Assembly (NCBI GenBank): GCA_022567055.1
Contig: JADFHU010000038.1
Location: 1 to 15,273 of the forward strand
Direction of reading: 5' to 3'
From: Planctomycetota bacterium
Lineage (GTDB): Bacteria > Planctomycetota > Phycisphaerae > Sedimentisphaerales > Anaerobacaceae
Length of the DNA stretch: 15,273 nt
The position numbers and the translations under genes were made by a program. The notes under the pieces are model-generated. The model was not told where the DNA came from, did not search any database, and worked only from the letters and a program-made list of their open reading frames with translations. This document shows, piece after piece, positions 1 through 8,435 of this stretch (positions are counted from its first letter, which is position 1; every line of letters starts with the position of its first letter).

Positions 1-1244
1 CCAATGCCAATCCCCCGACCCGCGTTGCTGCATCACAAGGTACATATGACGACAAGGTCCGTCTCGCATGGGAGGCACATCCCAACGGTCCTGCCTACAC
101 CAGCTTGTACCAGGTTTCTAAGTCGATCTCTAGGGACGGAATTCGATCCCCCATAATGGGATGGCAAACCTCTCTGAGCTTCGATGATATGGATATGGAG
201 CGGAACACATGGTATTACTACTGGATACAAGTGGCGGTCAGTCAACAAGGATCCGCAAGCGGGCCATACAGCGAGCCTACCCTGGGTTATACCTATCAAG
301 CAGAAAACAGGGTTTTCTTTGTTAATAATGTGAATAGTGATCCAGACATCCAGGATGGGACAGTTGAACACCCTTTCGACCAGATACAAGAAGCGATCGA
401 AATTGCCCCTCCAAATGCGACTATTATGGTTCACGAAGGAATCTATAAAGAAAGCATCAGCTTGCTCGGAAAGAACATTTCTTTAATCGGTGGTGACCCC
501 AACGACAATCGCCTTCCGGTGATCCAAGGTCATGAGGGAAGACCCCTTGTCAGTTTTGTTAACAACGAAGAGCCTAGTTGTCTGTTGGCCGGCTTTGTAC
601 TGACCCGGGACACTAACGAACCAAGCAGTGCCATTTATTGTCAGTCAAGTAGCCCCACGATCATTAACTGCTTGATCGTAGGCAACCACACCTTGGGGAC
701 CACGTCTGAAGCGAGTACGATTGTCTGCCATGATAGTAACGCACTATTCATTAACTGCACGATAGCAGACAACACGACCAACGGTGACGCCGCGGCGCTA
801 CTAATCGACACCAGTGACATTCTTTTGACGAACTCAATCGTGTGGAACAATTTTCCAGGCACGCTGCTCGTTTCAGGCAATAGCAAACCAACTATGAGCT
901 ATAATTCCATCGATGGCCTGTGGCCAGACTTGCTCATAGAGGAGGCAATGGGCAATATAGTTGAAGACCCCTTGTTTGTTCAGCACGGCTATTGGATCGA
1001 CCAAAACTCTCTCCATCCCACCTGGGTGCCGGGTGATTATCATCTTATGTCAGAGGCCGGACACTGGGATTACCAAACCCAAACTTGGAAAACCGATAAC
1101 CTCTCGAGTCCATGCATAGACAGAGGCAATCCCGAAACAGTCCTCGGCAAGGAGCCTGTACCCCACGGAGACACTGTTAATATGGGAGCCTACGGAGGAA
1201 CAAGCCAGGCAAGTTTGTCCCTTACCCATTTAGGAGTGCTGTAG
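1..1244 (+). CDS. Secreted surface protein, 3' part: fibronectin-like domain plus parallel beta-helix
   Basis: The reading frame is open from base 3, so the gene enters from the left; a TTG at 105 lies inside a domain and is not the start. About 413 residues are visible. The first ~97 resemble a fibronectin type III domain (P-P-T-R-V-A-A-S near the edge, aromatic strands W-Y-Y-Y-W). Then comes a right-handed parallel beta-helix typical of pectate-lyase-like surface proteins, with H-P-F-D-Q-I-Q-E-A-I, I-I-N-C-L-I-V-G and F-I-N-C-T-I-A-D rungs, a P-G-D-Y-H-L segment, S-P-C-I-D-R-G, and a closing N-M-G-A-Y-G-G-T-S-Q-A-S about ten residues before TAG. The minus-strand decayed locus at 8539-11132 has the same modules, which suggests that leucine-rich repeats and a signal peptide lie upstream, outside the window. 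The function is probably adhesion or carbohydrate binding; no catalytic residues can be assigned. The end lies 70 bases before the next gene, so the two may be co-transcribed. Confidence 0.85.
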   Translation, partial: NANPPTRVAASQGTYDDKVRLAWEAHPNGPAYTSLYQVSKSISRDGIRSPIMGWQTSLSFDDMDMERNTWYYYWIQVAVSQQGSASGPYSEPTLGYTYQAENRVFFVNNVNSDPDIQDGTVEHPFDQIQEAIEIAPPNATIMVHEGIYKESISLLGKNISLIGGDPNDNRLPVIQGHEGRPLVSFVNNEEPSCLLAGFVLTRDTNEPSSAIYCQSSSPTIINCLIVGNHTLGTTSEASTIVCHDSNALFINCTIADNTTNGDAAALLIDTSDILLTNSIVWNNFPGTLLVSGNSKPTMSYNSIDGLWPDLLIEEAMGNIVEDPLFVQHGYWIDQNSLHPTWVPGDYHLMSEAGHWDYQTQTWKTDNLSSPCIDRGNPETVLGKEPVPHGDTVNMGAYGGTSQASLSLTHLGVL

Positions 1245-1314
1245 AAGTGTTGCGCTGCGATAGGCTACAAAGAAACTGATTCTAACAAACTAACACCTAG
1301 AGTGGAAAGATGGG

Positions 1315-4300
1315 ATGATAAAAGGGACGGATTACTTTGCTTGGATATACGGCATAGTGGGTTTCGTTGTTTTTTCTGCAATCAGTCCCGTACTTGGCCA
1401 ATTTCCTGCCATTACGGAGTCTCCAGATTGGAGAAACACGATTACCTTTGAACGTGATTCATTTTATGCACGCAGCCTATCGAGCAACAGCCCCACTTGG
1501 ATTAAATTTATGATACTGTTGGAGCCCTATGATTCCAACCTGGTCTATTTCCAGAATTCCCGCAGATACGTGTTTCACTATGAGGCTGCCAACGCTTTAA
1601 TTGAACCCTTCAAAGAAATGTCTGCACAGCAGTTTAACGAGGTCTCGTTATTCGAAGAGACTCAACAGGTGATACTGGGGACCGTCATTGTCCCTCCCAT
1701 AAGCTTTGATACCCGAGAACCGCTGTTTGCCGAGTATGGTATTCAATTTGTACGTCAAGATCCTTATCCGAAAGAACAACTCCGCAATCTATTCAATCTG
1801 GTTAAAGATAACGTCTTGACATCCTCCCATGTTCAAGCGTTTTACTTTCCGACGTTCGAACAAGAAGAAGTCACCCAGGATCATGCTGAATGGTTTGAAT
1901 CCCAAGGCATTGCACTTGGTTCAACCGCCCGCTGGGTAACGGGTAATACTTGCTATTCGAAGGGTTGGGCGCTGGGTGAACTCAAATACGTCACTGCAAA
2001 CAGTATCGACACTGCCTATCGCAATAACGAGCTTAAACCAACTGACATTCTACTCACAGACGGTATTCCTGCGGAATTGCCTTATCTCTCCGGCATCATA
2101 TCACTGGTCCCTTCTACTCCTAATTCCCATGTGGTCATACTGGCTCGCGCATACAGCATTCCATTTGTTCATCTAGCGCTCCAGGAAGACGCCGACCTTG
2201 CCACTGAACTAGAGGGCCACAAAGTGTTGTACAGTGCATTCGATGACTTTTATGGTATGCCACAGATTAAGCTAATCAGCATGAATGACATACTGGACGA
2301 TGCAACTGCCGATAAAATCCTTGAACTCAAGCAACCTGTTCCCCTGTCTATTGCAGCCATGAAACCCTATGGGGCCTACAGTGTGTCCACCATGGGATTG
2401 ACACCCTCTGATATTCAATATGTTGGAGGAAAAGCAGCCAATTTTGGTATTCTCCGTCAGGCGCTTCCGGAACATAGTCCAAACTCATTGGCACTTACAT
2501 TTGATGTGTGGAACGCTTTTTTAGACCAAATGCTTGCACCGACTCCCAAGATGATTCTTAAGCCAAACCAGCATATTTTGTTTTGGGCTGACAACGATCC
2601 AGAGGAGGGTAGTACGCATGTCGGGTTCCGACTAAGTAAAAAAGGGGAACAGATTATTCTGTTAGAACGGGATGGAAAAACCGTCATTGACAGCGTTACC
2701 TTTGGGCCCCAAGCAACCGATCGTTCCTACGGCCGAGCGACCGATGGGAGTCCATCTTGGCAATTCTTCCTGATGCCGACCCCTGGTTTGCCTAACACCA
2801 GCAACCCAATTGCACCAAACACTGGACTCGTCATCAATGAACTGATGGCTGACAATAAAACATCGCTTGAGGATCCTGACAATATTGGAACACATCCTGA
2901 CTGGTTCGAGTTGTACAATGGGTCAAGTGAAGAAATCGTACTCAATGGTCTGTATTTGACAGATGATATCAATGATCTCACTCGATGGCAGATTCCCTTC
3001 GAGACTTCAGACGAAACGCTCCGCGAAGAGATTTTCCATCGTCTATCAAAACATGAGGTCTATCCACCCGAGAATATGCAGGAGTTGTCTCATGACTTGG
3101 CGTTTATTCGAACTCTTTTCATTAATCAAGATCGCACCCTGTTCAGTGATGAATTATCTTCTGCCATACTGTCTGCGCTGACCGATCCTAACATAGGATT
3201 TAATCCTCATAGCACGCTTCGCTTTCGTAGTTCTACCAACGTTGAAGATGGTGATGAATTTGTGGGAGCAGGCTTGTATGGTAGTTATAGTGGCTGTCTT
3301 TCCGACAGCGATACCTCTAACGAAGCCGCGAACTGCAGCGTATTCAAGGCCATTCGAAAAACTTTTTCAAGCTTCTACAACACCAATGCCTTTCTGGAAC
3401 GACTTCGCCACCATGTGAACGAGAATGAAGTTGGAATGGCGCTCTTGGTCCATCACTCTTTCCCGGACAATATTGAGTTAGCAAATGGTGTAGCCACCGT
3501 TGAAACGATGGGCCCCAATGCTAATACTGTCATCACACTCGTCAGTCAATTGGGTGCTGTTTCGGTGACGAATCCTGAAGACTCATCAGCGCCTGAAGAA
3601 GTGACTCTTGAAATACTTCCATCAGGAAGCGTGGTTCCTGCAAGAATCAGGCGTGCATCAAGTCTTGTACCGTTGGGCGGCACTGTCATGACATGGCAGG
3701 ATGACTACCTGGAGCTATTCGACCTGCTGCTTCGAGTGAGTGATACGTTTAGTCAGACAACTGGAAAGACAAAGTATGTGCTCGATTTGGAATACAAAAA
3801 AATGGCTGCCGGAGACCAAACCCTTCCCTTGGGAGGTCTTGTGATCAAACAGGTCCGGGAGGTACCTCTGCATGACGAAGCACCGGAGAAAACTCCATTC
3901 CTCATCAACATCCCCACGGAATATGAAATCTTCACTGGTGAGTTTGAACTAGATGAAGAGGTTGATGTTTTCGCGGATCATCGACTCAAGTCCAGATGGA
4001 CGATTGAAACAAAGAATATACCTCTGGATAGCAATCGACTGCAGGAAACAATTTATCACAGAATCTCAATTGAGTACATCAACGATGACCATATTGAATC
4101 AGTAAACTTAGACATGAATTCCGCAACTCATGCATACGCAGACAATCACTCCATAGACAGTTGGCAATTCAACCGAACCCATCCACGCACCTACCAGTTG
4201 GATACGACGAACCTACGAACCACGGTCGCCGCTACCAGCAATCCTATCTTTACCATTGCCGAATTGGGGACGAATGCATTCAACATCCCTACGAGATGTC

Positions 4301-4803
4301 TTACTCTGGATGTTACCTATATCTATCCAGTCGCGTCTAGCCAGGGAATCACGGGCTCCATGCTAAGACAAACGGTCACGAATCATCTCTATTTGTGGCC
4401 GCGGGGCGCAGAGCCAAGTGCTGACGATATTTATCAGGAGCGGTCTCTATCGCAGGGAAACATCACAGTTAACACCTCATTTTTTTATCCAACACCGCCA
4501 GGAAACCTCAGCAGTTGGGTGGGCTCTGCCGGTACCACTGCCCCCCTCAAGCGCTGGAAAGAAACTAACATTACAGGATTGACTTCAGAAACCATCGTGC
4601 TTAAAGGATATTATTCCCAAACACTGCGACCGGAGCATCACAATTACGTCGAGCACTTTCTATTCGAACCTCAATTAGAGCCTAATATATCGAACACGGT
4701 GTTAGAAGAACTGCGTACAGGCAATATTCGCTTCATTTATATGATTATTGATCATCAGGGTCATCGATCTGGCATTACAACCTATGGATTTGAGGTGGAG
4801 TGA
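1315..4803 (+). CDS. Secreted PEP/pyruvate-binding (PPDK_N-like) protein with phosphohistidine swivel domain and lamin-tail insertion
   Basis: The protein has 1162 residues. The ATG at 1315 follows a GGAAAG-type ribosome site. Residues 1-28 look like a signal peptide ending V-L-G before Q, so it should act outside the cytoplasm. Around residues 225-330 lies a swivel domain of the PEP-utilising family: T-P-N-S-H-V-V-I-L-A-R contains the candidate phosphohistidine, His272. The PPDK_N ATP-binding domain starts at G-G-K-A-A-N (Lys373) and resumes after residue 561, with R-F-R-S-S-T-N-V-E-D (Arg638) and E-Y-K-K near the end of the domain. Between the halves, residues 409-561 are a lamin-tail domain in permuted order (separate entry). 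The last ~290 residues look beta-rich and are unrecognised. There is no PEP-binding TIM barrel, and the His domain precedes the ATP domain, unlike PEP synthase or PPDK. The substrate is unknown; ATP-dependent phosphotransfer outside the cytoplasm is inference. Base composition is lower in GC than in the operon to the right. Confidence 0.85.
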   Translation: MIKGTDYFAWIYGIVGFVVFSAISPVLGQFPAITESPDWRNTITFERDSFYARSLSSNSPTWIKFMILLEPYDSNLVYFQNSRRYVFHYEAANALIEPFKEMSAQQFNEVSLFEETQQVILGTVIVPPISFDTREPLFAEYGIQFVRQDPYPKEQLRNLFNLVKDNVLTSSHVQAFYFPTFEQEEVTQDHAEWFESQGIALGSTARWVTGNTCYSKGWALGELKYVTANSIDTAYRNNELKPTDILLTDGIPAELPYLSGIISLVPSTPNSHVVILARAYSIPFVHLALQEDADLATELEGHKVLYSAFDDFYGMPQIKLISMNDILDDATADKILELKQPVPLSIAAMKPYGAYSVSTMGLTPSDIQYVGGKAANFGILRQALPEHSPNSLALTFDVWNAFLDQMLAPTPKMILKPNQHILFWADNDPEEGSTHVGFRLSKKGEQIILLERDGKTVIDSVTFGPQATDRSYGRATDGSPSWQFFLMPTPGLPNTSNPIAPNTGLVINELMADNKTSLEDPDNIGTHPDWFELYNGSSEEIVLNGLYLTDDINDLTRWQIPFETSDETLREEIFHRLSKHEVYPPENMQELSHDLAFIRTLFINQDRTLFSDELSSAILSALTDPNIGFNPHSTLRFRSSTNVEDGDEFVGAGLYGSYSGCLSDSDTSNEAANCSVFKAIRKTFSSFYNTNAFLERLRHHVNENEVGMALLVHHSFPDNIELANGVATVETMGPNANTVITLVSQLGAVSVTNPEDSSAPEEVTLEILPSGSVVPARIRRASSLVPLGGTVMTWQDDYLELFDLLLRVSDTFSQTTGKTKYVLDLEYKKMAAGDQTLPLGGLVIKQVREVPLHDEAPEKTPFLINIPTEYEIFTGEFELDEEVDVFADHRLKSRWTIETKNIPLDSNRLQETIYHRISIEYINDDHIESVNLDMNSATHAYADNHSIDSWQFNRTHPRTYQLDTTNLRTTVAATSNPIFTIAELGTNAFNIPTRCLTLDVTYIYPVASSQGITGSMLRQTVTNHLYLWPRGAEPSADDIYQERSLSQGNITVNTSFFYPTPPGNLSSWVGSAGTTAPLKRWKETNITGLTSETIVLKGYYSQTLRPEHHNYVEHFLFEPQLEPNISNTVLEELRTGNIRFIYMIIDHQGHRSGITTYGFEVE
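2539..2997 (+). other. Lamin-tail domain inserted in permuted order inside the ATP-binding domain
   Basis: Residues 409-561 of the secreted PPDK_N-like protein. The first part, I-L-F-W-A-D-N-D through S-V-T-F-G and S-Y-G-R to P-T-P-G-L-P-N, is what normally forms the second half of a bacterial lamin-tail domain. The second part, V-I-N-E-L-M-A-D-N, D-W-F-E-L-Y-N-G, L-Y-L-T-D-D and T-R-W-Q-I-P, is normally the first half. The usual order runs T-R-W-Q-I-P straight into I-L-F-W-A-D, so both ends of the insert fall at the same point of the domain. The flanks (A-F-L-D-Q before, L-R-E-E-I-F after) read as one PPDK_N segment. Confidence 0.75.
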
Positions 4804-4843
4804 TCGAGTTCAGACAGTTATCTCTGCGATCTGCTGCAAACTC

Positions 4844-5671
4844 TTATTCGTCGGATTTGCCGGCCTGCGTTGTACCACCATAGGCGCAGCAAGAGCGTTC
4901 GGATTCCCAGACGCGGATGCAGTCGAGAGCGACTCCCTCGACGTGGTCCTGGAGTTGCTCCCAGGCGAAGATCGCGATGTTCTCGATGGTAGGATTGTGG
5001 CTTTGGAAATAGGGCACGTCGAGATTCAGATTGGTGTGGTCCAAGGGTTCGACGATATGCCTGTCGATGACCTCTTGAAACGACAGGGCATCGAAGGCGT
5101 CTAAGGAGGTCCCCTTGACGGTGATCTCTATGGCGTAGTTGTGCCCGTGCCCGGAGGGATTGGCGCACTTGCCGAACAGTCGGCGGTTGGCCTCGTCGTC
5201 GAGCTTGGGATTCCAGAGTTGGTGGGTCGCAGAAAACTCGAATTTTTCGCTGTAGTGGACCATGTTTTCGGCCTCGGCAATGAGTGTCATTCGTCGGAAG
5301 GGATTGAGTCGGAGTTCCAGTTTTTTGACCACAAGAGGCGCGAAGGCCTCAGCTAAGCGCTTTAGGGAAGTCCGCAAGGGCACTAACAGTGCTGTGAGTG
5401 CCACATCGCGACCCGCCCGATAGGTGTTGGCGATGAGTTGGGTGAGCAGTGGCACGGCGTGACGGCGGACAGGCGGATCGACGTCACAGATGTTGATGAA
5501 GAAGCCGGTCTCGGGATCCGCTTCGCCCTCCAGTTCGACGGCCAACTCCAGGTAGAGAGCCAAACCGGCGCCGGTCGGCATGCCCGCATAGTGATTGAAC
5601 CCCGCCGGCTGGGTCGCGGCAAAGGGACTCACACAGAAACGAACGGTCCGTTGAAGTCGAAGGCGCGCCAC
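4844..5671 (-). CDS. 6-pyruvoyltetrahydropterin synthase family protein, two-domain form with degenerate N-terminal half
   Basis: The protein has 275 residues, about twice the usual family length, with a GTG start at 5671 just 3 bases after the pepA stop. The C-terminal half (about 128-275) is a full PTPS/QueD domain: F-S-A-T-H (zinc ligand His150), catalytic Cys169, H-G-H with zinc ligands His175 and His177, the Asp211-His212 pair in L-D-H-T-N-L-N, P-T-I-E-N, and Glu256. Cys to HGH has five residues between (C-x5-HGH), the spacing I associate with true PTPS rather than the C-x3-HGH of QueD, so the product could be 6-pyruvoyltetrahydropterin rather than the queuosine precursor. The N-terminal half keeps an outline of the fold (L-E-L-A-V-E-L-E-G-E-A-D-P-E-T-G) but has no HGH motif, so it is probably a degenerate duplicate with a structural role. 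Likely last gene of an operon prfB-pepA-PTPS. Confidence 0.85.
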   Translation of the reverse strand: MARLRLQRTVRFCVSPFAATQPAGFNHYAGMPTGAGLALYLELAVELEGEADPETGFFINICDVDPPVRRHAVPLLTQLIANTYRAGRDVALTALLVPLRTSLKRLAEAFAPLVVKKLELRLNPFRRMTLIAEAENMVHYSEKFEFSATHQLWNPKLDDEANRRLFGKCANPSGHGHNYAIEITVKGTSLDAFDALSFQEVIDRHIVEPLDHTNLNLDVPYFQSHNPTIENIAIFAWEQLQDHVEGVALDCIRVWESERSCCAYGGTTQAGKSDE

Positions 5672-5674
5672 CTG

Positions 5675-7210
5675 CTATCTCTGGGCCATGTGGGTGAGAA
5701 ATGCGCAGAGCAGACGCACGCCGAAACCGCTGGAACCGGGGGTGGCTGTCTCCGATCCGTTGTTGAAGACTTCCATGCCGGCGATGTCGAGGTGGGCCCA
5801 GGGGGTCTGGTCGGCGAATTGACGCAGGAAGGCGGCCGCGGTGGACGCGCCGCCCCAGCGGGTGGCGCCGGCATTCTTCAAGTCGGCGACCTTGCTCTCC
5901 ATGTCCCGGGCGTATTCCTCGCCAGAGGGCAGGTGCCAAACCGGCTCGCCGCTCTGATCCGCCGCGTGCTTGAGCGCCTTGAGGAGGTCGTCATCGTCGC
6001 TCATCAATCCCGCCTGGTGCTGGCCTAAGGCCACCAGGCAGGCGCCGGTCAAGGTGGCGATGTCAACGATGATATCGCACTTGAGCGTGTTGGCATAGGC
6101 GATGCCGTCGGCGAGAATCATCCGCCCTTCGGCGTCGGTATTGATGATCTCGACCGTCCTGCCGCTGTAGGTCGTGACGATGTCTCCGGGCCGATAGGCG
6201 GTCGCACTGGGCAGGTTTTCGGCGGAGGGCACGATGCCAACGACGTTCAGGTCGAGTCCCAACTCCGCAATCGCCTTCAGGGTCGCGATCACGGCCACGC
6301 CACCTGACTTGTCAAACTTCATCTGGTCCATGTGCTCGGCCGGCTTGATGCTGATGCCACCGGCGTCGAAGGTCACGGCCTTGCCCACCAGGGCAATGGT
6401 CGGCTTGGACTTGGCGCTTTTGCCCTTGGCTGTGTGCCGCAGCACAATGAGCCGCGGCGGATGGACGGAGCCGGTACCGACCGCGAGGATGCCCCCCATC
6501 CCCAGCGTGGCGAGCTGTTTGGGATCCATGACCCGGCAGGAGAGACGGGGCGAGGACCGCGCGACGCCGCGGGCCACATTGGCCAGTTCTTTGGGTGTGA
6601 TTACGTTGCCCGGTCGGTTGGCAATGGTGCGGGCAAAATTGCCGGCCAGGCCCACGGTGGTCCCCCTTCGCACGCCCCGCGCCAGAGCCCTGCTCACCGC
6701 TGCGTCCGCTTCGACGAGGGTGGCCACGAAGGGTGACTCCGCTTTCTTTTCGGCCGTCATGTATTCTTCATAGCGGTAGGCGCCATGGCAGATGCCCTCC
6801 GCGATGACACGGCCGACCTCGCTACGGTCCACCGATTTCGGCATTCCCATGTGCAGCGCGACCGAAAGGGACGAGACGCCCAGGGAGACCGCTGTCCCGG
6901 CGGCGGCAGCCGCACATTTTCGCAGTGTCGTGAGCGTGACCTTGGATCGATCTCCTAGGCCGCAGAGCAAGATCCTCTTGGCAGGTATCGCCCCATTGGA
7001 ATACAGCGTAGCCTGTGTGTCTCCGTCACCGTTGAAGTCTCCTATCTTATACAACTGTGACAGCGCCCCGGCCAGGGCCCGGTCGAGCGGACGCAGCGCT
7101 GGGGCGATGGTCTTGCGCTGGGTGAAGGCCCCGACGACGAGCATGTCGGTCCGTTGTGTCACCGAGTCGGCGCGGCGGGTCGTCACTTTGATCTTTCTCT
7201 GCGGTTTCAT
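5675..7210 (-). CDS. pepA: Cytosol (leucyl) aminopeptidase, M17 family
   Basis: The 511-residue protein has the normal length for PepA, a two-metal cytoplasmic enzyme that removes N-terminal residues from peptides. All the expected metal ligands and catalytic residues are present: Lys277 and Asp282 in V-G-K-A-V-T-F-D-A-G-G, Asp300 in K-F-D-K-S-G-G, and Asp359, Glu361 and Arg363 in N-T-D-A-E-G-R. These sit at a constant offset of seven from the E. coli PepA positions 270, 275, 293, 352, 354 and 356. The residue after the signature is Met where Leu is usual, a mild change. The ATG at 7210 lies 18 bases after the prfB stop, and the stop lies 3 bases before the PTPS start, so the three genes are almost certainly one transcript. 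Nothing suggests decay. Confidence 0.96.
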   Translation of the reverse strand: MKPQRKIKVTTRRADSVTQRTDMLVVGAFTQRKTIAPALRPLDRALAGALSQLYKIGDFNGDGDTQATLYSNGAIPAKRILLCGLGDRSKVTLTTLRKCAAAAAGTAVSLGVSSLSVALHMGMPKSVDRSEVGRVIAEGICHGAYRYEEYMTAEKKAESPFVATLVEADAAVSRALARGVRRGTTVGLAGNFARTIANRPGNVITPKELANVARGVARSSPRLSCRVMDPKQLATLGMGGILAVGTGSVHPPRLIVLRHTAKGKSAKSKPTIALVGKAVTFDAGGISIKPAEHMDQMKFDKSGGVAVIATLKAIAELGLDLNVVGIVPSAENLPSATAYRPGDIVTTYSGRTVEIINTDAEGRMILADGIAYANTLKCDIIVDIATLTGACLVALGQHQAGLMSDDDDLLKALKHAADQSGEPVWHLPSGEEYARDMESKVADLKNAGATRWGGASTAAAFLRQFADQTPWAHLDIAGMEVFNNGSETATPGSSGFGVRLLCAFLTHMAQR

Positions 7211-7228
7211 TGTCCGACCCCAGTTGCT

Positions 7229-8351
7229 CTATTTGCTCTTGTCGGCGCTGTGCTTCGCTCTAAATCTCAAAAAGCTCTCGATGAAGGCCTCGATATCTCC
7301 ATCCATGACGGCCTGTACATTGCCCGTCTGGTGATCGGTTCGGTGGTCCTTGACCATTTGGTAGGGCTGCATGACATAGCTGCGGATCTGATTACCCCAG
7401 GCAATTTCTCCCTTGTCACCATAGAGCTTGGCGATTTCATCGTCGCGTTTCTGCTGTTCCCGCATGTAGAGCCGGCCCTTGAGGACCTTCATGGCCTGCG
7501 CTTTGTTCTTGTGCTGGCTCCTCTGGTTTTGGCACTGAACGACGATCCCGGTCGGGTTGTGGGTCAGACGGACTGCGGAACTGGTCTTATTCACATGCTG
7601 GCCCCCGGCGCCGCTGGCGCGATAGAAGTCGATGCGGATGTCATCCTCGTTGAGTTCGATATCAATGTCTTCCTCAAACTCGGGGAGGCAATCAACAGCG
7701 GCGAAACTGGTGTGGCGTCGACTCTGGGAATCAAAGGGACTGATGCGGACCAGACGGTGGACACCTACCTCGCAGGAGAGCTTACCAAAGGCCATGGGCC
7801 CACAAACCCGCAGTGTGATCGAACGGATACCGGCTTCTTCGCCCGGCGTGATGTCGAGTTCCTCGAACTTGTAACGGTTGGCCTCGAAATAGCGGGTGTA
7901 CATTCTCAAAAGCATTCCGGCCCAATCGCAACTCTCTGTCCCTCCCGCGCCGGCGTGAATGCTAATGAAGCAGTTGTTGCTGTCCTGGGGCCCCGACAGC
8001 AGACCATGGAGTTCAATGGTCTCGCAACGTTTTGTCAACGTTGCGAAATCCTGTTCGATCTGATTCAACTCTTCCTGGTCGGACTCGGCAACGGCCAGTT
8101 CGAGCAGCTCGGACAGGTCCTCGATTTCGGTGGTGATGTCATCGACGGGTTCAACGATGGATTTGACGGCGCTGAGGCGAGAGACGGTTGATTGGGCCGC
8201 ATCGGGATTGCCCCAAAAATCGACGGCGGCCATCTGCGATTCTAATTGGGTCAATTCACTACGTTTGGTGGGTAAGTCAAAGCCAGTCCCGGATCGTTTG
8301 GATCCGGGCCGAAAGTGCATTGATGCCTGACCTTATTTCAGCTATTTCCAT
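7229..8351 (-). CDS. prfB: Peptide chain release factor 2, expressed by programmed +1 frameshift
   Basis: RF2 recognises UGA and UAA on the ribosome and triggers release of the peptide. The main frame holds the anticodon-like S-P-F tripeptide (about residues 204-206) and the catalytic G-G-Q (about 249-251), each within one residue of the E. coli numbering. A simple single-frame call would start at 8320 with a poor N-terminus. The real start is ATG 8351, nine bases after AGGAA: 24 codons reading M-E-I-A-E-I-R to R-D-W-L are followed by in-frame TGA at 8279-8277, and skipping one base resumes at GAC as D-L-P-T-K-R-S-E-L. The joined protein is about 373 residues (8351-8280 then 8278-7229). The arrangement implies autoregulation: low RF2 favours frameshifting. 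First gene of the prfB-pepA-PTPS operon. Confidence 0.96.
8276..8282 (-). promoter_or_regulatory. prfB programmed +1 frameshift site, CTT TGA C
   Basis: On the minus strand the sequence CTTTGAC ends the 24-codon leader frame. CTT is codon 24 and TGA is codon 25; slipping one base yields GAC and the RF2 frame. This is the known heptamer of bacterial prfB genes, at almost the same codon number as in E. coli. The Shine-Dalgarno-like stimulator normally a few bases upstream is weak here (CGGGAC rather than AGGGGG). Confidence 0.93.
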
Positions 8352-8406
8352 GAGAGGGCGTTCCTAATCGCAAAAAGAACCGAGTTCATGATCAGTTTGA
8401 GGGGCT

Positions 8407-8435
8407 CTTATACCACGGTTTCCCAGTCCGTGCAA
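8407..8435 (-). promoter_or_regulatory. Candidate sigma-70-type promoter for the prfB operon
   Basis: On the minus strand, -35 TTGCAC (8435-8430) and -10 TATAAG (8412-8407) are separated by 17 bases, leaving a leader of roughly 50 bases before the prfB ATG at 8351. The -10 is good and the -35 matches only its first three bases well. It lies in the 187-base gap between prfB and the decayed LRR locus. I see no convincing terminator in that gap; the best hairpin, CACGG/CCGTG with a 9-base loop near 8415-8433, is short and overlaps the promoter. Confidence 0.4.

Noticed and set aside
5438..6028. 196-codon plus-strand frame across the pepA/PTPS junction
   Set aside because: It is antisense to two genes with intact catalytic residues and has no domain of its own.
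7154..8191. 345-codon open frame on the plus strand opposite prfB
   Set aside because: It is antisense to a certain gene, in a GC-rich region where such shadows are common, and its translation resembles no family.
8415..8433. Hairpin CACGG/CCGTG as a terminator of the decayed locus
   Set aside because: The stem is only five base pairs, no T-tract follows, and it overlaps the candidate prfB promoter.
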